NCBI GenBank assembly: GCA_018882965.1
Contig: VEQY01000018.1
Coordinates: 1 to 51,422, forward strand
From: Mycobacterium sp.
GTDB lineage: Bacteria; Actinomycetota; Actinomycetes; Mycobacteriales; Mycobacteriaceae
Reading direction: 5' to 3'
Length of the DNA: 51,422 bases
Position numbers and translations under genes: made by a program. Positions 1 to 9,193 of the stretch are shown here, in pieces. The notes beneath the pieces are model-generated. The model saw nothing but the letters and a program-made list of their open reading frames with translations. It was not told the origin of the DNA and ran no database searches. Position 1 is the stretch's first letter. Every line of letters begins with the position of its first letter.

Positions 1-2
1 CC

Positions 3-2135
3 GACGGACCGGGTGAGGAGTATTCGAACCGCGCGGGACGCGTCGGGCTGATCGCCGCGGCGGTGGCCGGTGCGGTGACCCGCAACCCGACCGTCGCCGG
101 CGCGGCCGCACTGGTGACCACGCCGAAACCGACCCGCGCCGCGCGCGAGGCCTTCGGCTGCGCGATGACCCGCGGCCTGACCGCTCATCACGACGCCGTC
201 GTCGTGCGGCCCCGGGCGCTGCGGGCGCTGGACCGGGTCGACGTCATCGTCCTCGACCCGCGCAGCCTCTACACCGACACCCTGACGATCAGCCGGGTTC
301 GCGGAGTCGACAGCGACCAGCGCGCCAGAGCGTGGGAGGCCGCGCGCGCCGCGCTGGCCCGCGGGGGTCTCGGGCCCGGTTGGCACAAGCTGTCCTCGAT
401 ACCCGGGGCGGGCCGGGCCGGGTCGGCGTTGGTCAGCCCGGTGCGGGATCCGATGGCCACCGCGGTGGTCGCCGAGGCCCGCCGGGCGCGGGTGCGGGTG
501 GTCTCCGTCGACGACGACGGCCTGCGTTCGCTGGCGCAGGGCTTCGACACGCTCGTTCCCGCTTCGGGATCGCTTGATGCGACCCTCGCCGATCTGATCG
601 ACGTGCTCCACGCGCAGGGTGCGACGGGTTCCGATGCGGCTGACGTGTACCTTCCGTTCCAGTCGGGCCGACCGTTCGCCGCTGCGCTGACCGGTACGCG
701 GCTGACCGTCAAGGGCGCCCCGGAGGTTCTCGCGGGCGCGCAGCCGACACAGTGGGCGCCGATGGTCGCCGAACTCGCCGCCGACGGCCTCCGCGTGATC
801 GCCGTGGCCGAGCGGCAGTTGACCGCGAGGCAGGCCGCCCGCGCCGCCGCCGATCCGGCGGCGATGGAACGGCTATGCCGTTCCGGGCTGACTCTGATCG
901 GGCTGCTCGGCCTGGCCGACACCCTGCGCGCCGAAGCGGCCCCACTGCTGGCCGAACTGCGCGACCGCGACATCCCGGTACGGCTGCTCACCGGCGATCA
1001 TCCGGCGACCGCGGCGGCCATCGCCGTCGAACTCGGCTTACCGGTGTCTCCCGACGAGGTCGTCACCGGAAGCGACTGGGAGTCGTTGTCGGCAGACGAG
1101 CGCACCGAGACGGTCCGCTCTCGGCTGGTGTTCGCGGGGATGTCCCCCGAACACAAAGTCGAGGTCGTGCAGACCCTCGAGCGCGCCGGAATGGTGACCG
1201 CGATGGTCGGTGACGGCGCCAACGACGCAGCCGCCATCCGGGCTGCCAGCGTCGGCGTCGGGGTGGCAGCCGCAGGCAGTGACCCGGCGCGCACCGCGGC
1301 CGATGTGATCCTCGTCGACGGTCGAGTCGAGGCGCTGATCGACGCGATCGACGAAGGCGAGCAGCTGTGGCGGCGGGTGCAGTCCGCGGTGTCGGTTCTG
1401 CTCGGCGGAAACGCCGGCGAGGTGGCCTTCGCCTTGATCACCAGCCTGCTGACCGGCCAGGCCGTGCTCAACGCCCGGCAGATGCTGTTGGTCAACATGC
1501 TGACCGATGCGCTGCCCGCGGCCGCGCTCGCGGTGAGCCGCCAGGACGGGACGGCGACTTTGGACCGCGACGAGGCCGCGATGTGGCGGGCGATCGGCGT
1601 GCGGGGCGCGGCCACCACGACCGGTGCGACCCTGGCCTGGACGATGGCCAGGTTGACCGGTCCGCGGCGGCGTGCCGCGACCGTGGGCCTAATCGGGTTG
1701 GTGTGCACGCAGCTGGCCCAGACCCTGGCCGATTCGCAGAGCCCGCTCGTGGTGTCGACCGCGGTCGGGTCCTTCCTGGTCCTTGCCGCCGTCATCAGCA
1801 CGCCGGTGGTGAGTCAGTTCTTCGGATGCACCCCGGTCGACCCACTGGGCTGGGGACAGGCGTTTCTGGGGACCGCGGTGGCTTCGGCGTTGGCCGCGCT
1901 GCTGCCCGATCTGCTGCGGCGGCTGAGCACGCCGGACCCCGGCTCAGTCGTCGACGACGACAAGTCCGGCACGCAGGAGCAGCGCGTAGACGTGCCGAAC
2001 GGGCGGGGTCAACAGCCGGGCTCCGGCAGAGACCATGACCTCGAGGGTCCCGGGTCCGGTGCGGATACCGTTCGTGATTCCATCCACGCCCCCAGGCAAA
2101 CGACGCGACGTAACCGGAACGGATCTACTCGGTGA
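3..2135 (+). CDS. P-type cation ATPase, CtpI/CtpH-like (5' truncated)
   Basis: The C-terminal part of a P-type ATPase. The frame is open to the left edge, so the true start lies outside the window; an internal GTG at 63 is not the start. Counting from codon 63, the hydrolase core shows a KGAPE nucleotide-binding motif, an LLTGDHPAT segment and the hinge motif GDGANDAAA. Six hydrophobic segments follow, then a polar tail. The phosphorylation loop is unusual: the position of DKTGTLT reads DPRSLYTDTLT at 255-287, keeping the Asp but losing Lys-Thr-Gly. The NAGEVAFAL and MLLVNMLTDALPA segments resemble the long mycobacterial ATPases CtpI and CtpH. The ion is unknown. The family call is solid; the subfamily is inferred. 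Confidence 0.85.
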   Translation, partial: DGPGEEYSNRAGRVGLIAAAVAGAVTRNPTVAGAAALVTTPKPTRAAREAFGCAMTRGLTAHHDAVVVRPRALRALDRVDVIVLDPRSLYTDTLTISRVRGVDSDQRARAWEAARAALARGGLGPGWHKLSSIPGAGRAGSALVSPVRDPMATAVVAEARRARVRVVSVDDDGLRSLAQGFDTLVPASGSLDATLADLIDVLHAQGATGSDAADVYLPFQSGRPFAAALTGTRLTVKGAPEVLAGAQPTQWAPMVAELAADGLRVIAVAERQLTARQAARAAADPAAMERLCRSGLTLIGLLGLADTLRAEAAPLLAELRDRDIPVRLLTGDHPATAAAIAVELGLPVSPDEVVTGSDWESLSADERTETVRSRLVFAGMSPEHKVEVVQTLERAGMVTAMVGDGANDAAAIRAASVGVGVAAAGSDPARTAADVILVDGRVEALIDAIDEGEQLWRRVQSAVSVLLGGNAGEVAFALITSLLTGQAVLNARQMLLVNMLTDALPAAALAVSRQDGTATLDRDEAAMWRAIGVRGAATTTGATLAWTMARLTGPRRRAATVGLIGLVCTQLAQTLADSQSPLVVSTAVGSFLVLAAVISTPVVSQFFGCTPVDPLGWGQAFLGTAVASALAALLPDLLRRLSTPDPGSVVDDDKSGTQEQRVDVPNGRGQQPGSGRDHDLEGPGSGADTVRDSIHAPRQTTRRNRNGSTR

Positions 2136-2151
2136 ACAGGACACGAACATC

Positions 2152-2544
2152 ATGAACATGTCTCTGGCACAGTCGCTGCTGTCGGCTCAGCGCGACGCGG
2201 CCCGCCGGGTCGCCGAGGCGCGCACGTTCTCGGTCCGGCTGCCCCTCATCGGGACGGTTCGGGTACCCCCGCCGGACCAGCTGGCCTTCTGGGGCGTGCT
2301 CGGCGGCCTGGCGCTGCTCGAGCTGATCGACTGGCCGGTCGCGCTGGCGATGGGCGTGGGCTCGGTGCTCGTGACCCGTCACCTTTCCGAGGTCGCCGAC
2401 CGGGAGGCGGATCTGGCGGCCGCGGTCAAGCGACAGGCCACCGCAGCAACACCGAAGAAGGCCCCCGCCAAGAAAGCCCCGGCCAAGAAAGCCCCGGCTA
2501 AGAAAGCCCCCGCCAAGAAAGCCGTGCGGCGACGCTCAGAGTGA
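2152..2544 (+). CDS. Small membrane protein with lysine/alanine/proline-rich tail
   Basis: Hypothetical protein of 130 residues. The start was set at ATG 2152 (a second ATG is at 2158), 16 bases after the ATPase stop; a longer frame reaches back to 2035 but lies inside the ATPase gene. A basic amphipathic N-terminus is followed by one or two hydrophobic segments around residues 42-75. The last 35 residues are a low-complexity KAPAK repeat ending in basic residues, like the tails of mycobacterial HU or H1-like proteins. A basic tail on a membrane protein could contact nucleic acid or acidic lipids, but that is a guess. It ends tail-to-tail with the next gene, overlapping by 9 bases. Confidence 0.7.
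   Translation: MNMSLAQSLLSAQRDAARRVAEARTFSVRLPLIGTVRVPPPDQLAFWGVLGGLALLELIDWPVALAMGVGSVLVTRHLSEVADREADLAAAVKRQATAATPKKAPAKKAPAKKAPAKKAPAKKAVRRRSE
2455..2523 (+). repeat. 15-bp tandem repeat encoding KKAPA units
   Basis: Four full units and one partial unit of about 15 bases, of the form AAGAAAGCCCCGGCC, lie in frame at the 3' end of the small membrane protein gene. Each unit encodes Lys-Lys-Ala-Pro-Ala. Units differ only at wobble positions. Repeat number is likely to vary between strains by slippage. Confidence 0.9.
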
Positions 2545-5016
2545 CGACCCGGCGATCCGTGCCGCCGACAACGCCTGCAGGTAGACCTCGATGTCGGGGT
2601 AGGACGTCGACAGGGTGTAGGCGTTGGTGTTGGCGACGTTGGGATTCAGCCCGTTGGCGCTCTCCCACGAGTCGGGCATGCCGTCGTTGTCGGCGTCGGC
2701 GGGTGCGGCCGGCGCGGCACCGGAGTAGGCCGGAAGCAGCGCGTCGCCGGCCGGGTTGGTGTTCCGCGGCGCCGTCGCGATCGTGTTCGACGCCACGCTG
2801 CCCATCAAACGGGTATCCATCGGATCGCGCGGCCACGCGCCAGCGGTGCCCAGCAGCACCGTTCGCAGCTGATCGGTCGGCGTGTAGGTGATGGTCGGGA
2901 ACGGAAGACGGGTGGGGAGTTTCTGCGACCGCTGGTTGGCGACGTAGGCGGCCACGTCAGAGTCACTCAGCGACGCGTAGTCGTTGCAGCAGTAGAACAG
3001 TTCGTAGTCCGAGCGGGTCGGGTACAGGTTCATCCGGTTGCCGCTGACGTAGAGGCGATTGCCCGACCGCTGCAGGAACTGGTCGTCGAACATGCCGTAG
3101 GGGAAGCCGCTGCGGGTCTGGAAGTAATTGTTGACCGCGTTGAGGTTCCAGTAGATCGGGTAGGGGTTACCGCTGCCGTCGGTGACGACACCGGTTGAGA
3201 GCCCAAGCGCGACGAAAAAGTTCGGGTCGTAGTAGAGGTTGTTGGAGAGCTCCAGGTTCATGGTGGAGTTCGCGGCCGCCAGCGACTCGCGGCTGCCTTC
3301 GGGCAACCTGCCTTCAATCCGGTTGAACACATTGTGATGCAGGGACACGTTGTCCAGTCCGAATCCGTTGGCCGGATTCGAGTAGTTCATCAGGATCCCA
3401 CCGTAGAGCGAATGACTGCCCACGGTTTCCGCAAGCAGAGTGTTCTGCACCGTGATGTTGTTGGAGTAGGAGATCTCGATCGCCTCGTCCGTAGCGTTAC
3501 CGATCGAGACGTGGTCGACGATGGCGTTGCGGGTGTAGCGCAGCCGGAGACCGTCGTCGCTGAAGCCCTCGGTGCCGGGCCGGATGCGGATGTGCTGCAG
3601 GATCCAGTTCTCCGCGAAATCGCTCGGGGCCCGCACGGTCTGGTCCTGATACGGCGTCTCGTCGGTGACGAAGCCGCGCACTGTGATCCCGCCCGGTGAG
3701 GTCTGTCCGGCGATGGTCACGTTTCCGTTGGTCAGGTGGATCTGGTCGTTGATCAGCCCGCTGACCTTGAACAGGATGTACTTCGTGCCGGGCTGGTCGA
3801 TCGCCCACTGCAGCGAACCCGGTCCCGAGGTGTTGAGGTTGGTGACGTAGACGACGCTGCCGCCCCGACCACCGGTCGCGTACGCGCCGAAACCCTCGGC
3901 TCCCGGGAAGGCCGCCAGGGATCCGGACGGAGGGGGCGGAGGAGGGGTGCTGGTAGCCGGGGTGACCGCGACGACGACGGCGACCGCACCGGTTCCGCCC
4001 CGGCTGTCGGTGAGGGTGACGCTGAAGGTGTCCTGCAGATCGGCCGCCGTGGCGCCCGTCGCGGCCGCGGCGGTGCGGGCCGCGGGTGTCGGGGTGTAGC
4101 TGAACGCGCCGCTGCTCGCGTTGATGCTCACGCTGCCCTTGGCCGTCGACGCCGGCGCGCTGTAGCTCACCGAGTCCCCGTCGGCGTCGCTGCCGGTCAC
4201 CACCCCGCTGACCACCCCAGTGGTGGTGTCGGTCGCGGTGATGGCGAAGGTGCCCGTCGGGGGGGTGTTGGCCGAACCGCCGGAGGCGGTGACCACCGCG
4301 GTGACGGTGGACGTGCTGGTGTCTCCGCGCGAGCCGAGCAGCCCGAAGCTGAGCAGATGGATCAGACCGGCCAGACCGTGGATGGCGAACCCGCTGGGGG
4401 CGTCGCTGACGGTGACCTCGAAGGTGTCGGTCACCCCGGCGGCCAGGGCCGCGGGGGTGGGTGTGTAGGTCCAAGTGCCGTCGGCGGCCACCGCCGCGGT
4501 GCCCCGCTCGGGCTGGGAGGTCACGGTGAAGGCCAGCCGCGGGCTGTCGGGGTCGACGGCGTTCAGCGATCCGGTGACCACCCCGGCGGGACTCTGCGCG
4601 CTCTGGGTGGGGCTCATCCGCGGCGTCTGATTGTTCAGCAGCGCCGAAACCACTGTCAGGAACCCCGACACCGGGTCGGCTGCCGCCCGCGGTGAGCGGG
4701 CCGGGCGCGTCGGCGTCCGCTGAGTTGGGCGGCGGGCCCCGTTCGCCCGGGCGGCCGGCGCGGACGGGTCCGCGCGACGGGAGGCCCGGGCGTCCGCCTC
4801 TGCGCGCGGCGACTTTCGCGAAGACGGCCGGCCGGCGCCCTCGGCGCGCCGGGACGGGGGACCGGCAGATGCCGATTCACTGTTCGCTGGTTGAGCCGGG
4901 GGCGAATCCGCCGGCGCCGCCGACGCAGGGACGGCGAGGCCGGTGGACACCGCTGCGCCCAGTCCGAGGGTGACGACGAGCCCCGCGAAGCGGGGCCGCG
5001 TCGACAGAGCAGTCAC
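2536..5016 (-). CDS. Secreted pectate-lyase-like beta-helix protein with two VCBS repeats
   Basis: An exported protein of about 826 residues. After a signal peptide ending near ASA comes an Arg/Pro/Ser-rich linker to about residue 130. Two VCBS/cadherin-like repeats (about 135-245 and 255-355) and a polyproline linker follow. A pectate-lyase-type right-handed beta-helix then begins with FPGAEGFGAYATGGRGG and a VTNLN-GPGSL segment, the usual opening of family 1 lyases. The C-terminus has a Ca2+-binding thrombospondin-3-like loop, DADNDGMPDSWE. GTG 5016 was chosen because GAGGGG lies about 9 bases upstream; GTG 5025 is the alternative. The role in breaking or binding acidic plant or cell-surface polysaccharide is inferred, and catalytic residues were not verified. 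The gene is divergent from the next one. Confidence 0.85.
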   Translation of the reverse strand: MTALSTRPRFAGLVVTLGLGAAVSTGLAVPASAAPADSPPAQPANSESASAGPPSRRAEGAGRPSSRKSPRAEADARASRRADPSAPAARANGARRPTQRTPTRPARSPRAAADPVSGFLTVVSALLNNQTPRMSPTQSAQSPAGVVTGSLNAVDPDSPRLAFTVTSQPERGTAAVAADGTWTYTPTPAALAAGVTDTFEVTVSDAPSGFAIHGLAGLIHLLSFGLLGSRGDTSTSTVTAVVTASGGSANTPPTGTFAITATDTTTGVVSGVVTGSDADGDSVSYSAPASTAKGSVSINASSGAFSYTPTPAARTAAAATGATAADLQDTFSVTLTDSRGGTGAVAVVVAVTPATSTPPPPPPSGSLAAFPGAEGFGAYATGGRGGSVVYVTNLNTSGPGSLQWAIDQPGTKYILFKVSGLINDQIHLTNGNVTIAGQTSPGGITVRGFVTDETPYQDQTVRAPSDFAENWILQHIRIRPGTEGFSDDGLRLRYTRNAIVDHVSIGNATDEAIEISYSNNITVQNTLLAETVGSHSLYGGILMNYSNPANGFGLDNVSLHHNVFNRIEGRLPEGSRESLAAANSTMNLELSNNLYYDPNFFVALGLSTGVVTDGSGNPYPIYWNLNAVNNYFQTRSGFPYGMFDDQFLQRSGNRLYVSGNRMNLYPTRSDYELFYCCNDYASLSDSDVAAYVANQRSQKLPTRLPFPTITYTPTDQLRTVLLGTAGAWPRDPMDTRLMGSVASNTIATAPRNTNPAGDALLPAYSGAAPAAPADADNDGMPDSWESANGLNPNVANTNAYTLSTSYPDIEVYLQALSAARIAGSSL

Positions 5017-5124
5017 TTCAGGCACCCCCTCGCATGTTTGCTAGGACGTCATCATAGGCGCTATCGGGACGCGCTTGGTGCGGTCCCGGCCGGCGTCGGC
5101 GGTCGCACCGCTACGGTTCTCTGC

Positions 5125-6081
5125 ATGACCGACAATCAGATGCTGGTGCTCAACCGCGCCGACCTCGAGGGCCTCGGGCTGACCTGGGCGGCAATCATCG
5201 ACGTCCTCGAGGACGCTTTCCGGCAGAAGGCCCAGGGTCTGGTGCAGAACCCCCCCAAGCCTAAGGTCAGTTCGCGGGAGGACGCCTTCATTCATGCGAT
5301 GCCTGCCTATCTCGGTGGGTCCGATCGGATCGGGCTGAAGTGGGTGGCCGGTTATGAGCAGAACAACTCCAAGGGCCTGCCCTACATCTACGGCGTGATG
5401 ATCATGAACGACGCCGAAACGGGTCGACCCGTCGCGTTGCTCGACGGCGGCTGGATCACCGAGATGCGAACCCCCGGGGTTTCGGGGGTCACCATGCGCA
5501 ACGTGCCCGGCGAACCACGCCACCTGGCCATCGTCGGGTGCGGGGTGCAGGGCCGCCGGCATCTTGAGGTCGCCCTCGAGGTGCATCCCGGACTGACCCA
5601 CGTGACCGCCTACGACCGCGGGGAGGCCAAAGCGCGTCGACTGCTCGATCTCGCCGGCGATCGGGCGACCCGGATCGCGGAGTCACCGGCCGACGCGCTC
5701 AACGATGCTGACCTGGTCATCACCACAATCACCGCTCCGCTGGATCCCAAGGTGGACTGCGCGAACACCGACCCGGACGCGCTGTTGCTCCCGGTGGATT
5801 ACGACGATGCGATGGCGCCGCCGGCCTTCCACAACGCCGCCGTCTACTGCGTTGACGACCTGGGTCAATACGAGTCGGTTGCCGACGATCTGTACTTCTT
5901 CGGACTGCCCAAACCGGTCACCGACCTGGCGACGGTGGTAGCCGGAAAATATGACGTGCCGCGCACCGGCCGGCGCATGTTTCTCAACATGGGCATCGCC
6001 ATGGATGACGTCGCCCTGAGCGCTCTGGTTCTCGACCGCGCAACCGCGGTGAAGGCGGGACGCTACATCGATTTTCCGTGA
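5125..6081 (+). CDS. Ornithine cyclodeaminase / mu-crystallin family protein
   Basis: A protein of 318 residues starting at ATG 5125 (MTDNQMLVLNRADLEGLGL). It has the OCD/mu-crystallin fold: an N-terminal substrate domain, a DGGWITEMRTPGVSGVTMRN segment equivalent to the family's RTAA region, and an NAD(P)-binding Rossmann motif, IVGCGVQGRRHL. Family members act on ornithine, alanine or ketimines; the substrate here cannot be read from sequence. The 3' end overlaps the convergent antiporter gene by 19 bases. It is a single gene with no obvious operon partner. Confidence 0.85.
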   Translation: MTDNQMLVLNRADLEGLGLTWAAIIDVLEDAFRQKAQGLVQNPPKPKVSSREDAFIHAMPAYLGGSDRIGLKWVAGYEQNNSKGLPYIYGVMIMNDAETGRPVALLDGGWITEMRTPGVSGVTMRNVPGEPRHLAIVGCGVQGRRHLEVALEVHPGLTHVTAYDRGEAKARRLLDLAGDRATRIAESPADALNDADLVITTITAPLDPKVDCANTDPDALLLPVDYDDAMAPPAFHNAAVYCVDDLGQYESVADDLYFFGLPKPVTDLATVVAGKYDVPRTGRRMFLNMGIAMDDVALSALVLDRATAVKAGRYIDFP

Positions 6082-7289
6082 GCCGGCTCAAGCACTTCGG
6101 GTAAGTCAGCGTGACCACTGGGCAGGTGATCGGGCGGGTCGATGCGCAGTTTGCGCGCGATCAGCACGTCGGTGGAGGAGTGCAGCGCGATCGAGAGCGC
6201 GATCGTGATCGCGATCAGGTCGAAAAGCCGTTCCCCTTCCGGAATATCGGCGCGCAGTACGAGCAGGCCGTAGACAACCGACGCGAATCCCTTCGGCCCG
6301 AACCATGCTGCGGTCAGACGCTCCGCCGGTGGCATCGGAGTCCGGATCAGCGATACCAGCATCGAGGCAGGCCGCACCAGCACGATGGCCACTATCGCCA
6401 GTAGCCACTCCTGCCAGCCCAGATGCGAGATCCGTTCGGGTGTGATCAAGGTGCCGAACACCAGTAGCGCGGCGAACTTCGTGATCTCGGAGAGCAGGTC
6501 ACCGAACGGCTCGAAATGTTCGGCGGCGACATGATCGAGTGTGGCGAGGGTGGAACCGGCGGCGAATGCGGCCAGGTAGGGATTGGCGTGTGAAAGATGG
6601 CATACCGAGTAGACGACCACCGCGATGGCCAGCGGCCCCAGCGGCTGCAGGTGCGGCTCGGCGGTGAGGAACCGACTTCGCCAGGCAAAGGCGACGAGGG
6701 CGGCGATACCGGCCCCGACAATGAGGCCGAGGACCAACTCCAGCAGGATGGTGCCCAGATGAGAGTCCTCGTGCTTGGCGATCGCCAGGAAGATCAGCAC
6801 GAAGGGCAGGGCAAGACCGTCGTTGAGTCCTGACTCGACGTTGAGCAGCCTACGCAGGCGAAGTGGCACGTCGGGACGGCCCACCAGCGCCGAGGCGAAG
6901 ACGGGATCGGTGGGAGAGAGGATGGCGCCGAGCAGGAACGCCGTCGGCCAGTCGAGATTGGCCAGATAGTGGGCGGGAACGGCGATGCCGATCATCGTCA
7001 GCGGCATCCCCAGTCCGAGTGCCCGGCCCGACAGGCGCCAATTGTCCCGCAGGGCTCGCACATTCGCGCGTTGGCCATCGGTGAACAACACCGTGAACAT
7101 CGCGATGTCGGCGAGCACCGAGACGATGTCGTCCTGGGCGGTCAAAGGAATGAAGCCCAGTCCGCCGGGTCCGATCAGTGCGCCCAGGGCCAGGCACAGC
7201 AGAGCGGTCGAGAACACGGTGCGTGCCGCAATCCCGGAGAGGGACACGCTGATCAACAGCACCAGGCCGAACGCCAGGACAAGCACCAT
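6063..7289 (-). CDS. Cation:proton antiporter (CPA1/NhaP type)
   Basis: An integral membrane protein of about 408 residues with 11-12 hydrophobic segments spread along its length. The SPTDPVFASALVG and NVESGLNDGLALPFVLI segments contain the conserved acidic residues that carry Na+/H+ or K+/H+ exchange in CPA1 antiporters. The start was placed at ATG 7289, which has GGGAG five bases upstream; a longer frame from ATG 7334 adds 15 polar residues. Ion choice is not determinable. The gene ends inside the 3' end of the ornithine cyclodeaminase-like gene. Confidence 0.87.
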   Translation of the reverse strand: MVLVLAFGLVLLISVSLSGIAARTVFSTALLCLALGALIGPGGLGFIPLTAQDDIVSVLADIAMFTVLFTDGQRANVRALRDNWRLSGRALGLGMPLTMIGIAVPAHYLANLDWPTAFLLGAILSPTDPVFASALVGRPDVPLRLRRLLNVESGLNDGLALPFVLIFLAIAKHEDSHLGTILLELVLGLIVGAGIAALVAFAWRSRFLTAEPHLQPLGPLAIAVVVYSVCHLSHANPYLAAFAAGSTLATLDHVAAEHFEPFGDLLSEITKFAALLVFGTLITPERISHLGWQEWLLAIVAIVLVRPASMLVSLIRTPMPPAERLTAAWFGPKGFASVVYGLLVLRADIPEGERLFDLIAITIALSIALHSSTDVLIARKLRIDPPDHLPSGHADLPEVLEPAHGKSM

Positions 7290-7413
7290 GGGAACTCCCG
7301 GGATTGATTCGTGATTTCGGGTACGTCGTCCCATCGTGCACCGCGGACGGGCATCCGGGTGCGGATCGGCCTAACAAAACGGTCACCACGCCCGGGGTCT
7401 AAAGTTCATAAAC

Positions 7414-8115
7414 GTGACGTTGCACCCCGAGTTCGTCGATTTCCACTTCGACGTCATGTGTCCGTACGCCTACCAGACCTCGAAGTGGATCCGCGAGGTG
7501 CGGGACCAGACCGGTCTGCAGGTGAATTGGCGCTTCTTCAGCCTTGAGGAGATCAACCGCGCCGAGGGCAAGAAACACCCGTGGGAACGGGAGTGGTCCT
7601 ACGGGTGGTCGATGATGCGGATCGGCGCTCTGCTGCGCCGCCGGTCGATGGCCGACCTCGACGCCTGGTATGAACGCGCCGGCCGGGCCCTGCACGAGGA
7701 CGGTCACAAGCCCCACGAAAAGGCGGTCGCCCGCCACCTGCTCGCCGAATTGGGCTTGGATCCCGATCTGGTCGATCAGGCCATCGCCGATCCGACCACG
7801 GGCGAGGAGGTACTGGCCGAGCACCGCAGGGTCGTCGAAGCGGACGGCTACGGAGTACCGACGCTGTTCTTCCCCGACGGGCAATGCCTGTTCGGTCCGG
7901 TGCTGATCGACCCGCCCACGGGCCAGGCTGCGCTTCGGCTGTGGGACGCGGTGGTGGCGTGGACGGAGTTCCCCCACCTCTACGAGATCCAGCGGCCGAA
8001 GACGAAGGCCGATGGACAGCTGATCACCCAGACTTTTCGGCCCTACCTGGAGGCGCGCGACTGGGTGTCTATCAATCGGGGAGAGGTCATCACCTTCGAC
8101 GCCACCTCGCCGTAG
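7414..8115 (+). CDS. DsbA-fold thioredoxin-like protein, Rv2466c-like
   Basis: A protein of 233 residues starting at GTG. The N-terminal [20 protein letters not shown] resembles the start of mycothiol-dependent DsbA-fold enzymes such as Rv2466c, which have CPWC. Here the site is CPYA, so only the first cysteine remains. That fits a one-cysteine mycothiol-transferase or isomerase chemistry rather than dithiol exchange. A helical insert runs from about residue 60 to 130, and the [11 protein letters not shown] cis-proline segment is present. There is no signal peptide, so it is cytosolic. The last 73 bases overlap the convergent oxidoreductase gene. Confidence 0.8.
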   Translation: MTLHPEFVDFHFDVMCPYAYQTSKWIREVRDQTGLQVNWRFFSLEEINRAEGKKHPWEREWSYGWSMMRIGALLRRRSMADLDAWYERAGRALHEDGHKPHEKAVARHLLAELGLDPDLVDQAIADPTTGEEVLAEHRRVVEADGYGVPTLFFPDGQCLFGPVLIDPPTGQAALRLWDAVVAWTEFPHLYEIQRPKTKADGQLITQTFRPYLEARDWVSINRGEVITFDATSP

Positions 8116-9095
8116 CGTTCAACCCGTTCGGGATCGCTGAGGGCGTTGTAGAGCACCAGCCGCGAGGCGATTCCGGCGTATTTCGACACCAGGGCATCGG
8201 CCAGACCGTCCCACGTCGACTCAGTCGCAAACGCCGCGATATGGGCGTCGGTGATCTGAGCCGCCATTCCCGAAAAGTCGCGGGCCTTCTGCCGTTCCCG
8301 GATGCGAGCAGTGGTGCCCTCGAATCCTGCCTCGTCCCAGATGAAGGCGTAGTTGGGTGTGCTGCCGTAGAAACTCATGCTGGCTCTGACCGCCTCGCGT
8401 TCGGAATCCCGTTCCGCATCGGAGTCTCCGACGATGGTCATCACGGGCACGATCACGTCGATGTCGGCGACTGATCGTTCGGCCTTTGCCGCGCCCTGGG
8501 CAATGCACGGCAGCACATGACGCCGGAGGTAACCGGGGTCGCCGATCGGGTGCACGTGAACCCCGTCTGCGACCTCACCCGCCATCCGCAACATCCACGG
8601 ATTGACGGCTGCAACGTCAACTTTCGGATCGGCATATTGAATTGGTCCGGGACTCCATTGCGGGGTGATGAAGTCCAGCTCGTAGAACTCCCCGTGGTAA
8701 TCGAGCGCGCCAGACCGGAACGCTACGAAGCATGCCTTGACCGCGCGCACGTAATCGCGCATCCGCGGTCCCGGAGGGTCGAAAGCGGCACCGTAGCGGC
8801 GCACCACGTGGGTGCGGACCTGGGTGCCGAGACCGAGCCTGAAGTTCCCGCCGCTCGCCTCTGCTAGCTCCCATGCAGTGGCCGCGGTGACGAAGGGGCT
8901 GCGCGGGAAGGCGACCGCGACTCCGGTCGACAGGGCCAGACCCGGCGCCGCTTGGGAAGCGACCGCAGCATTCAGGTAGGCGGTGCGGCCGGTCTCGGTG
9001 AACAGCAAGCCGGCGAAACCGGCACCCTGTGTGCGGCGCGCGAGCGCGCCGATCTCGCCGAGCGGCCGGGGGACCGTCATCGCGTCGACGTGCAC
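8043..9095 (-). CDS. LLM-class F420-dependent oxidoreductase
   Basis: A protein of 350 residues starting at GTG 9095. It is a luciferase-like TIM barrel: the N-terminal [19 protein letters not shown], the [10 protein letters not shown] strand, the [17 protein letters not shown] segment and the C-terminal [13 protein letters not shown] helix match the mycobacterial LLM family often called TIGR03617. Such enzymes use coenzyme F420 to reduce or oxidise small substrates; the substrate here is unknown. The C-terminal 24 codons lie antisense to the DsbA-fold gene, a 73-base tail-to-tail overlap. It is divergent from the Ca2+/H+ antiporter gene, with 98 bases between them. Confidence 0.85.
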   Translation of the reverse strand: MHVDAMTVPRPLGEIGALARRTQGAGFAGLLFTETGRTAYLNAAVASQAAPGLALSTGVAVAFPRSPFVTAATAWELAEASGGNFRLGLGTQVRTHVVRRYGAAFDPPGPRMRDYVRAVKACFVAFRSGALDYHGEFYELDFITPQWSPGPIQYADPKVDVAAVNPWMLRMAGEVADGVHVHPIGDPGYLRRHVLPCIAQGAAKAERSVADIDVIVPVMTIVGDSDAERDSEREAVRASMSFYGSTPNYAFIWDEAGFEGTTARIRERQKARDFSGMAAQITDAHIAAFATESTWDGLADALVSKYAGIASRLVLYNALSDPERVERYGEVASKVMTSPRLIDTQSRASR

Positions 9096-9193
9096 AGCGC
9101 AACATTACGCCGCGGGGCTGCGCACCCGTTTTGCCTCCGCGGCAACCGCGGTTCTGAGAAACTCGGCCACACCCGATGCCGAGGAGAGATCAG

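Noticed and set aside
2455..2523. CRISPR-like array
   Set aside because: The repeats have no spacers and are an in-frame low-complexity coding repeat.
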